From positions 1 through 64,000 of the forward strand of contig CAZMLE010000013.1 of the NCBI GenBank assembly GCA_964567045.1: a stretch of 64,000 nucleotides of DNA, written 5' to 3'. The notes beneath the pieces were generated by a model, which saw nothing but the letters and a program-made list of their open reading frames with translations, was not told the DNA's origin and did no database searches. The DNA is from JAFNGF01 sp964567045 (lineage in GTDB: Bacteria > Planctomycetota > Phycisphaerae > Sedimentisphaerales > Anaerobacaceae). The position numbers were made by a program, and so were the translations under genes. Within the stretch, counting starts at the first letter, position 1. Every line of letters starts with the position of its first letter. Shown piece after piece: positions 34,023-40,794 of the stretch.

Positions 34023-35044
34023 ACCGTCCCTCTTCGTGACTCGTTGCCCGTGACCCGTCGCCCGTGACCCGAGCGACGAGCGACGAGCGACGACCGGCGG
34101 GTTTCTCGCATCCGGTGCTGTAGAAAGTCAAACAAGGCCAAATCGAACGGGCGATCGGTCGCGAACAGATGGTAGTCTATGCCGAGGTTCTGGCATACGG
34201 ACTTGGTTTTGGCCAGATGTTTGTCTAACATACGTTTGTAAGGCGTTTGAGCCTCGGATGGATCGACGTACATGTTACGCCCGGTCTCTATATCCTGGAA
34301 AAGTGCCGGCGAGCTGAAGTCAAAGTTCAATTCAGCCGGATCCAATACATTGAAGACCACAACATCGTGGCCGCCCGCGCACAAATAGCCCAAGTCCCGT
34401 TCGAGCCTATCGATCGACGTCAGTAGGTCGGAAATCAACACGATCAGGCCTCGCTTTGTCAACATTTCGGTGATGTGTTGCAGCGGCGGACCCAGGTCGG
34501 TGGCACTGCCCTCGGGGCAAGCTTCCAGCGCCAGCATTAAGCGGCGCAAATAACCAGGCCGGTTGCGGGGCGGCAAATATTGTCGGATCTGGTCGTCGAA
34601 AGTCGCCAGGCCGACAGCGTCACCCTGAGTAAAGAGAAAATAGGCCAGTGTCGCCGCCAGTGTGCCGGCGTATTGCGACTTGCTGTAGCCTGCGGAACCG
34701 TAGCCCATCGATCGGCTGTGGTCAATCAGCAGGTGGCAACGCAGGTTCGTCTCGTCTTCGAACTTCTTGATGTAGAATCGGTCGCTGCGAGCATAGACCC
34801 GCCAGTCAATATAGCGGGGGTCGTCACCAGAGGTATATTGGCGGTACTCGGTAAACTCAACCGAAAAGCCGTGATAGGGGCTTCGGTGGATACCTTTGCA
34901 GAATCCCTCCACGATCACCTTGGCGCGCAGCTCCATCGACCTGAGCCTCATCAGTGAGACCGGATCAATCATGCCGTACGTGCTACTGGCAGCGTCGTTG
35001 CGGCTGGATGCAAGGGCCTTCTCAGTTAATTGTTCCTTGTTCAT
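34019..35044 (-). CDS. DUF58 domain protein (Bat operon)
   Basis: A 341-residue protein. The DUF58 hallmark GDDPRYIDWRVYARSDRFYI lies at about residues 75-95, followed by a VWA-like core LLIDHSRSMGYGS. These proteins act with MoxR ATPases in assembly or maturation of envelope complexes. The final ~25 residues (RRSSLVARRSGHGRRVTGNE) are encoded by a family F tandem repeat (34031-34100), yet the stop still overlaps the next gene by ATGA. It starts 96 bases after the moxR stop; that gap holds a family A repeat. Confidence 0.88.
   Translation of the reverse strand: MNKEQLTEKALASSRNDAASSTYGMIDPVSLMRLRSMELRAKVIVEGFCKGIHRSPYHGFSVEFTEYRQYTSGDDPRYIDWRVYARSDRFYIKKFEDETNLRCHLLIDHSRSMGYGSAGYSKSQYAGTLAATLAYFLFTQGDAVGLATFDDQIRQYLPPRNRPGYLRRLMLALEACPEGSATDLGPPLQHITEMLTKRGLIVLISDLLTSIDRLERDLGYLCAGGHDVVVFNVLDPAELNFDFSSPALFQDIETGRNMYVDPSEAQTPYKRMLDKHLAKTKSVCQNLGIDYHLFATDRPFDLALFDFLQHRMRETRRSSLVARRSGHGRRVTGNESRRGTV
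34031..34100 (-). repeat. Family F tandem repeat, copy 2 (3' end of DUF58 CDS)
   Basis: TCTTCGTGACTCGTTGCCC, two CCCGTGACCCG units, then three GAGCGAC units and CGGCGGG. Copy 3 at 36183-36240 is the same with one internal unit fewer. Confidence 0.8.
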
Positions 35045-35088
35045 GGTTCATCTCCGCAGGACGCCTTCCGGCGGATCAACAATCAACC

Positions 35089-35138
35089 GTGGCACGCCCA
35101 TCCTGGGCGTGTTTTCACGGGCTGGAAGCCCGTGCCAC
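35089..35138 (-). repeat. Family A palindromic repeat, copy 4 (intergenic, moxR-DUF58)
   Basis: 50 bases with arms GCCCATCCTGGGC and CGGGCTGGAAGCCCG. It lies between two genes of the operon, where a hairpin could affect mRNA stability. Confidence 0.9.
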
Positions 35139-35140
35139 AC

Positions 35141-36157
35141 TCAGAACGAAGCCTCCTTGACCGACTTCAGCAGGCGATCAACAAGGTTCTCGATAACCAC
35201 GCCCTCAGCCTCGGCGCGGTAGCTGGTCAATATGCGGTGCCGAAGCACCGGATGGGCCAGCCCCCGTATGTCCTCGAAGCTGACGTGCGCACGGCCTGCG
35301 AGCAGCGCTCGCGCCTTGGCGCCAAGCACCATATACTGTGACGCGCGCAGCCCGGCTCCCCATGTGACCCACTCGTTTATAAAATCCAGGCCATTATCCG
35401 GCGCCGGGCGTGATGCAGCCGCGATTCTCACAGCGTAGCGCACCACATCCTCAGCAATAGGCACCTTGCGTACTACGCTGTGGAACCGCAGCAAATCGTC
35501 GCCCGTGAAGATCTGCTCGATAGGCTCAGGTTCTGTGGTGGTAGTCTGGCGAACGACGGCGACCTCGTCATCCTCCGGCAGGTAATCTATCAACACATTG
35601 AACATGAACCGGTCGAGTTGGGCTTCAGGCAGCGGATACGTGCCTTCCATCTCGATAGGGTTCTGTGTTGCAAACACAAAGAATGGTTCGCTCAACTTGT
35701 AGCACACACCGGCAGCAGTCACATGGTGCTCCTGCATAGCCTCCAGCAGAGCCGCCTGTGTTTTGGGAGGCGTGCGGTTAATCTCGTCGGCAAGAATCAT
35801 GTTGGCAAAGATGGGCCCCTTCACAAAAACCATCTTTCGCTCGGTTCCGCCGGGGGCGGACTGAAGGATTTCGGTGCCGGTAATGTCCGCGGGCATAAGG
35901 TCAGGCGTAAACTGGATGCGCTGAAACTTCAGGTTAAAAAGTTGTGCCAGCGATTTGACCAGCAGCGTCTTGGCCAGCCCTGGCGCACCGGTAATCAGAC
36001 AATGCCCGCCGGAAAGCACCGCGATGAGCAGATGCTCGATGACATCTTTCTGACCGATGATGACTTTTGAAAGCTCAGCACTGATACGTTCGCGCGCGGC
36101 CTTGATCTGTTCGACAGTCCATCGTTCAAGTTCATACGTCTTGGTTGCCAATGTCAT
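35141..36157 (-). CDS. moxR: MoxR-family AAA+ ATPase
   Basis: A 338-residue AAA+ ATPase. Walker A is ITGAPGLAKTLLVKS, Walker B is ILADEINRTPPKTQAALLEAM, sensor 1 is FVFATQNPIEMEGTYPLPEA, and the C-terminal lid contains GAGLRASQYMVLGAKARAL. MoxR proteins act as chaperone-like remodellers together with the VWA/DUF58 proteins encoded next to them, often inserting metal cofactors or assembling surface complexes. AAGGAA precedes the ATG. It is third in the operon, and free of palindromic insertions. Confidence 0.94.
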   Translation of the reverse strand: MTLATKTYELERWTVEQIKAARERISAELSKVIIGQKDVIEHLLIAVLSGGHCLITGAPGLAKTLLVKSLAQLFNLKFQRIQFTPDLMPADITGTEILQSAPGGTERKMVFVKGPIFANMILADEINRTPPKTQAALLEAMQEHHVTAAGVCYKLSEPFFVFATQNPIEMEGTYPLPEAQLDRFMFNVLIDYLPEDDEVAVVRQTTTTEPEPIEQIFTGDDLLRFHSVVRKVPIAEDVVRYAVRIAAASRPAPDNGLDFINEWVTWGAGLRASQYMVLGAKARALLAGRAHVSFEDIRGLAHPVLRHRILTSYRAEAEGVVIENLVDRLLKSVKEASF

Positions 36158-36182
36158 GTTCCTTTCAACACGAAAACCCCCC

Positions 36183-36240
36183 TCTTCGTGACTCGTTGCC
36201 CGTGACCCGAGCGACGAGCGACGAGCGACGACCGGCGGGG
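36183..36240 (-). repeat. Family F tandem repeat, copy 3 (intergenic)
   Basis: Between the DUF4159 gene and moxR. Matches copy 2 apart from one missing internal unit. Confidence 0.8.
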
Positions 36241-36248
36241 TCTGAATC

Positions 36249-37265
36249 TCAGTGTGTCATGGCATAAAATACGATATTGATCCCCAACGGGTACGCTTTC
36301 TTCTCTGAAAACTCACGAAAATACCACTCGTTTTCCCCCTCGCGTTCCCACCCGTCACCAAGGTCTGTGTTGTGACAGATAATAGCCATCATCCGGCCTT
36401 TGTCATCATAGATGGCCTTGAAATGCACTTCGCGTGCGTCTGGACGCTCCCAGGTGATGCCGTAAGCGCGCCCGGCCAGAGCAACGCCGATGCTGGGGAT
36501 CTGGGGCTTCTCCTTGAGCTCAAATACGGCATGGAATATCGGGTGGTCCAACGCAAGCTCGACCGGTTCGCGATCGCCAAATACGCGCTTGATCTCACGG
36601 TAGAAATTATACCACTCAGCTTGGCCCCAAAAATCATCGACCATCAGAAACCCACCGTTTAGCAGATAGCGACGGAGATTCTTGACCTCTTCTTCGCTGA
36701 AGACCAGCCGGCCAGGCTCCACAATGTAGATAAAGGGGTAGTCAAAGAGTCTCGGGTCCGTCAGATCAAGAACCAGCCCGTCAGGGTTGACCTCCATCGA
36801 AGTCAACTGGTGCAGGCGGTAGGAGAAGTTCAGATCGCTGTCGGGGTAGTCGGTTGCCCAGCCGCCGCCACTAAAGCCGCGACCATAGCCGCGACCAAAC
36901 CTGCCCCCATATTCGCGTGGGACCCCGCTCCCTCGACCCCGCTCGGGACGGGCTTGCGGGCTTGCCCCAAGCGCTGCTGAGGGGAACCCTCCGCCGTATC
37001 CGGACGAATACCGGATCCGCACGAATGTGAAGACATCATCAGAAAACTCCTTGTCGGGTTCCCAGTTGGGCACAGGTCTTTGAGGGACCCCGCTCGGCGG
37101 GAACCCATCGGAATATCGTCTGGAATATCTTTGTGCGAACACCACGCTTGCCCCGTGAGAAAAACCGCCCATAAGAGAGCCGCTCACCCAGGATGCTTTC
37201 TCACGGGGCGAGTCTCCCACGCATGCTGCTATGAATAGGATAATTAGCCACCTTGATTTCGTCAT
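36249..37265 (-). CDS. DUF4159 domain protein, exported
   Basis: A 338-residue protein from ATG 37265, preceded by AGGAGGA and overlapping the upstream TGA (ATGA). A signal peptide (about 1-17, WLIILFIAACVGDS) is followed by a Tyr/Arg/Gly-rich region and then the DUF4159 domain: FTFVRIRYSSG, DSDLNFSYRLHQLTSMEV, FIYIVEPGRLVFSEEE, GGFLMVDDFWG and HPIFHAVFEL. DUF4159 is a GATase-like fold found in MoxR operons. Repeat insertions are seen at 37082-37103 (family C, FPPSGVPQR) and about 36905-36965 (families C and G, ARPERGRGSGVPREY). Confidence 0.85.
   Translation of the reverse strand: MTKSRWLIILFIAACVGDSPREKASWVSGSLMGGFSHGASVVFAQRYSRRYSDGFPPSGVPQRPVPNWEPDKEFSDDVFTFVRIRYSSGYGGGFPSAALGASPQARPERGRGSGVPREYGGRFGRGYGRGFSGGGWATDYPDSDLNFSYRLHQLTSMEVNPDGLVLDLTDPRLFDYPFIYIVEPGRLVFSEEEVKNLRRYLLNGGFLMVDDFWGQAEWYNFYREIKRVFGDREPVELALDHPIFHAVFELKEKPQIPSIGVALAGRAYGITWERPDAREVHFKAIYDDKGRMMAIICHNTDLGDGWEREGENEWYFREFSEKKAYPLGINIVFYAMTH
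37082..37103 (-). repeat. Family C palindromic repeat, copy 3 (in CDS)
   Basis: GAGGGACCCCGCTCGGCGGG and AA. In the DUF4159 frame it encodes FPPSGVP. Confidence 0.8.
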
Positions 37266-40048
37266 GGCACATCCTCCTGAATTGTCGGGAGGGAACCCCG
37301 CCATGTGATGGCGGGGTTAACCGTTAGCCCTGCCAGCACTCTGGCAGGGTTCTTCCGTGATTCAGGAGGGACCCCGCTTTGCGGGAAGCCAGCGCCGCTT
37401 ATGAGCTTCAACAATAGACGGTGTGCCTGGCGGAAGCGTGGGGCCTCGGCCAACGCCAGAAGGACGTGCCTTTTCGCCGCGGCTGGGTCGGTGTGCTCCA
37501 GCAATCGCCCAAGACGGTAATTGACATCGGCAGGATCAGCAGGGTCCAGCAGAAGGACCCGCCGATATGATTCAATTGCTTGCTCGTCACGACCGACCTC
37601 TTCATTGGCGCGGCCGAGTTGCCAATGCAGGCTCGAAAGCTGTGGATTGACGGCCATGTACCTCTGACCATTTTCGACAACCTCCTGCCAGTTTTTCTCC
37701 TGTATGGCGATCTCCATCAGGCGGCCGTAAGCGTAAGTCGCACTGGCCGATATAATCGCCAGCTTGCTAAGCACCTGGCGTTCTTGCTCCGTCTCGCCGA
37801 GGTTTCGGTGCGCTTCAGCCAGGAGCAGATAGCCGTTGTCATCTCCCGAATACTCAGGGTACAACGCAATCAGTTTCTTGAGCGGCTCTTTGGCATCGGT
37901 CCACTTGCGGTCGGCCAGAAGATTCTTCGCATATAGGGTCAAGGCCCAGAAGTTGTTGGGGTGCTTTGCCAGCCATTCTGCCAGCGCCGTGGCACGGCCA
38001 TCCTGGCCGTGAACCACGGGCTGGAAGCCCGTGCCACCCTGTCCTTTTCCAGGCTGCTCCCAGTCCACATCTGGGGCCAAATCTTCAGCACGCTTTCGGG
38101 CAAAAACCTTGAATTCCTTCTCGATCTCGGCAAGCGGCGCGGCGCATCTGGAGATGGCGGCGTTGATCTGTTCGCCATTTGCCAGGTCGGCGAGGATCGC
38201 CTGGAGGGTTTCGTAGCCGAACCGCTCAACCAGAAACTCCACCACCAGCGAGGACTCATAGTAGGCCAACTGCAGGTGCATTGGGCTGGGCGGATTCAAA
38301 AATGCGGCACTGAGATTGCTAATCGGCGTCAGTTCTGCCCCAAGGATCATCTTACGGTACTGCGGGTTCATCTGTTGGCCCCACGTCGGATTCCGTTGCG
38401 ACTCCTCATAGACGGAAATCCCTTCGCTCAGCCAGCGTGGCATCTTATTGCGGGTCAGGTTCAGCGTTACAACGTGGCAGAATTCGTGCCACAATGTCGC
38501 TTGCCAGTTGAACGGCCTTTCCGCTTTGGGGCTATTTGCCGTTATGACATTGCCGAAGCACACGCCCAGGAAGCCGTCGCCACCGGGCAGCCCAAACGTA
38601 CGCACCGCAAAATCCTGCTGTTCGCCAAATAGCTCGACGATGACAGAATGGCCTAACTCCAGGCCGTATTTCTCACACAACTGCGACCTGGCCTGCTGCA
38701 ACAGGTCCACCACCATGTCACCGTAGAGCGCCGCCTCGCGTTCATCCATGCGCAGGAGAAACTTCCCGCCTTGCAGTGTTTTGAACTTAGACAAATGGTC
38801 GCGCAAGTTGACAAGGTTGTACGCCTGGACGTTGTACGCATCCTGATTGTGAACCTCGTTGGCCATCGCCCAGCCTTCTTGCTCGTGACCGAGCCGAAGC
38901 AAGTCCTGCGCCAACTGGATCTTCGCCGGCAGATAGTCCGGATCAAATTTCAATGCCTGACGCTGGTACGCTGCGCCATCGGCAAAGCGATAGTCTTGAG
39001 ATAGTTTTCTGCCGATCAAGTAATCTACCTGCGGATTGGTCGACCAGTCCTTCAGCGCATTGGCTCGAGTCTGTTCGACGGCTTTGGAACCCCCGACTGG
39101 ATCGGGGGTGGCCAGATGAGCTAAGACACAACGGTATGCCCAGGTCTCGGGGTGTCGAGGATTGACAGCCGAAGCTCGATCAAGCGACTTGCTCGCCGCA
39201 GCATAGTCTTCGCAATCGATCTGGTGTTCGGCCAGCAGCAACAATGCGGGCACATGATTGGGGTTCAGATAAAGGGCCGCATCTAATGATTTGATCATTG
39301 CACCACGGTCACTATTGTAGAACGCCTTGGCCAATCCGTAGTGCATGTCCGGATCATCGCCGAAGCGCTGCAGAGCCTTACGATACTGATTGGCAGCCAG
39401 GTCGTAATCTTGCTTGTCTGTCGCCAGTGCTGCCGCGGCGAGATAGGATTCGCGGCAGTTCGGGTCATTCTTTAGGGCTCGGTTAAAAAACTGCTCCAGA
39501 ACAAGGCGAGGCTCGCACCCAAGCAGCAGCACTGCCTCTCCTAAAGCCACCAGGTCAGGGGGAGCCCAGAATTCAATTTCGATTGCGCTGCCGAGCCGGT
39601 AGATTCTCGCCAGCATTTCAGAGGCACGGTCGGCCCGGCCGCAGTATTGATTTGCCGTATGTCCGAGCTTTAATAAGCGAATACTCACCGGATAATTTAG
39701 CAGGGCTAAGTCAATCTCCTTGGCGGCCTGGTCATATCGGCCCAGTGCGATCAGCAGCTCAGCCATCAGAATTTGCCATTCTTCGCCGTATGCTCGGCTT
39801 TCAATGGCCTTTCGGGTGGACTCCAGGCATTGCGCATATTGGCCGGTTCTAAACTGTTTGCGAGAGGCGTCAAGACTTTCAGCCCCCTTTGCTGCTTGCG
39901 CAGCAAGCAAGGGGGCGGACCGGATCGATCCAACCGTGAATGCAATACAGGCCGCTATCAAAATCGGACGGCTATGTCGCAACATTCTTCTGGACATCAG
40001 TTGTTGTTGCTGGGTAAGTCTTGGCTGATCAGGATGTTGCAACGGCAT
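37262..40048 (-). CDS. TPR protein with gluzincin (peptidase MA-like) domain
   Basis: First gene of the operon, 928 residues from ATG 40048 (ATGs at 39997 and 39985 are alternatives and put the signal-like helix PILIAACIAFTVGS nearer the start). Many tetratricopeptide repeats occupy residues 60-420 and the C-terminal third. Between them, about residues 510-545, is LWHEFCHVVTLNLTRNKMP followed by WLSEGISVYEE: a HExxH zinc site with a downstream Glu, as in Peptidase_MA_2 domains. It probably acts in the envelope. In-frame repeats: family A 37989-38037 (GTGFQPVVHGQDGRAT), C and D at the C-terminus, J 39881-39917 and a short palindrome 39088-39109. Its TGA overlaps the DUF4159 start. Confidence 0.82.
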   Translation of the reverse strand: MPLQHPDQPRLTQQQQLMSRRMLRHSRPILIAACIAFTVGSIRSAPLLAAQAAKGAESLDASRKQFRTGQYAQCLESTRKAIESRAYGEEWQILMAELLIALGRYDQAAKEIDLALLNYPVSIRLLKLGHTANQYCGRADRASEMLARIYRLGSAIEIEFWAPPDLVALGEAVLLLGCEPRLVLEQFFNRALKNDPNCRESYLAAAALATDKQDYDLAANQYRKALQRFGDDPDMHYGLAKAFYNSDRGAMIKSLDAALYLNPNHVPALLLLAEHQIDCEDYAAASKSLDRASAVNPRHPETWAYRCVLAHLATPDPVGGSKAVEQTRANALKDWSTNPQVDYLIGRKLSQDYRFADGAAYQRQALKFDPDYLPAKIQLAQDLLRLGHEQEGWAMANEVHNQDAYNVQAYNLVNLRDHLSKFKTLQGGKFLLRMDEREAALYGDMVVDLLQQARSQLCEKYGLELGHSVIVELFGEQQDFAVRTFGLPGGDGFLGVCFGNVITANSPKAERPFNWQATLWHEFCHVVTLNLTRNKMPRWLSEGISVYEESQRNPTWGQQMNPQYRKMILGAELTPISNLSAAFLNPPSPMHLQLAYYESSLVVEFLVERFGYETLQAILADLANGEQINAAISRCAAPLAEIEKEFKVFARKRAEDLAPDVDWEQPGKGQGGTGFQPVVHGQDGRATALAEWLAKHPNNFWALTLYAKNLLADRKWTDAKEPLKKLIALYPEYSGDDNGYLLLAEAHRNLGETEQERQVLSKLAIISASATYAYGRLMEIAIQEKNWQEVVENGQRYMAVNPQLSSLHWQLGRANEEVGRDEQAIESYRRVLLLDPADPADVNYRLGRLLEHTDPAAAKRHVLLALAEAPRFRQAHRLLLKLISGAGFPQSGVPPESRKNPARVLAGLTVNPAITWRGSLPTIQEDVP
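37294..37351 (-). repeat. Family D palindromic repeat, copy 4 (3' end of CDS)
   Basis: Arms CCCCGCCAT/ATGGCGGGG and CCTGCCAG/CTGGCAGG. It forms the last residues of the TPR protein (ARVLAGLTVNPAITWRGS). Confidence 0.8.
37366..37387 (-). repeat. Family C palindromic repeat, copy 4 (in CDS)
   Basis: GAGGGACCCCGCTTTGCGGG and AA. In frame: AGFPQSGVP. Confidence 0.85.
37989..38037 (-). repeat. Family A palindromic repeat, copy 5 (in CDS)
   Basis: 49 bases. In frame: GTGFQPVVHGQDGRAT, a different frame from copies 2 and 3. It lies in a linker between the peptidase and C-terminal TPR regions. Confidence 0.9.
39088..39109 (-). repeat. Short palindromic repeat (in CDS)
   Basis: ACCCCCGACTGGATCGGGGG: arms CCCCCGA/TCGGGGG. 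In frame: ATPDPVGGS within the TPR protein. Confidence 0.6.
39881..39917 (-). repeat. Family J palindromic repeat, copy 2 (in CDS)
   Basis: Arms GCCCCCTTTGCTGCTTGC/GCAAGCAAGGGGGC. In frame: SAPLLAAQAAKGAES, just after the signal peptide of the TPR protein. Confidence 0.7.
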
Positions 40049-40218
40049 CACCTATTTTCCTTGGCGCAAGGTAAAGGCGCAGACCCTATCCTTTTCACTG
40101 CCTTAGCAGGTAAGACGCGCAAACCTGGGCTTTTATTGCAGTTCAGTCCCAAGGACGTTGTTATTTTCTTGCTGCGCAATTTGGCCCGAAAAGACTGTTT
40201 TGAGTTCGCTTACCTCGC

Positions 40219-40224
40219 TATAAT
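40219..40224 (+). promoter_or_regulatory. Candidate -10 box for the molybdenum hydroxylase genes
   Basis: TATAAT lies 71 bases before the ATG at 40295. Only a weak -35 is visible (TTTTGA, 15 bases upstream). A clear ribosome-binding site GGAGG is at 40284-40288. Confidence 0.35.
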
Positions 40225-40294
40225 AGACTGCGAATAACTGCGACGTCCTGGCTAATATTCGTTCTGTCAGTACACGATTCGACGGAGGCTATTT

Positions 40295-40789
40295 ATGGAT
40301 GTGACGGTTACTCTGACTGTCAATGGAATAGACAAGACCATCACCACGCATCCAGACCGTCCTCTTCTCGATGTCCTGCGAGAGGAGCTACATCTGACCG
40401 GTACCAAGTACGGCTGCGGCGAGGGCCGCTGTGGTGCGTGCACGGTGCTGATGGATGGCCAACGTGTCCTGTCTTGTGTTACACCTGTGGCTCTGGCTGA
40501 TAAGAAGACGATCACGACGATTGAGGGGCTGGCCAAAGACGATTCCTTGCATCCGGTTCAGGAAGCGTTCCTTGCAGAGGGGGCAATGCAGTGCGGGTAT
40601 TGCACGCCCGGAATGATTCTGACGGCTGTGGCGCTGCTTGAAAAGAATCCTAAGCCTACAGACCAAGAAATCGCCGAAGATATGAATGTCAACCTGTGTC
40701 GGTGCAACGGATATCCGAAAATCTTGAAAGCTGTGCGTCGCGCCGCAGAAAAGATGCAGAGGTTAATCCGCCTTACGTCTGGCGGATAA
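40295..40789 (+). CDS. Molybdenum hydroxylase small subunit, two [2Fe-2S] clusters
   Basis: A 164-residue xanthine dehydrogenase-family iron-sulfur subunit that passes electrons from the molybdenum centre. The plant-type ferredoxin cluster is in KYGCGEGRCGACTVLMDG...RVLSC (four Cys), and the helical-bundle cluster in MQCGYCTPGMI and NVNLCRCNGY. Length is normal. The large subunit begins 6 bases after the stop. No FAD subunit is adjacent, as in isoquinoline 1-oxidoreductase or aldehyde oxidase-type two-subunit enzymes that hand electrons to a cytochrome. Confidence 0.93.
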   Translation: MDVTVTLTVNGIDKTITTHPDRPLLDVLREELHLTGTKYGCGEGRCGACTVLMDGQRVLSCVTPVALADKKTITTIEGLAKDDSLHPVQEAFLAEGAMQCGYCTPGMILTAVALLEKNPKPTDQEIAEDMNVNLCRCNGYPKILKAVRRAAEKMQRLIRLTSGG

Positions 40790-40794
40790 AACTC

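Noticed and set aside
25595..40048. Repeats in the long operon as ordinary transcription terminators
   Set aside because: Most copies are within reading frames and lack following T-runs; the overlapping genes argue for read-through.
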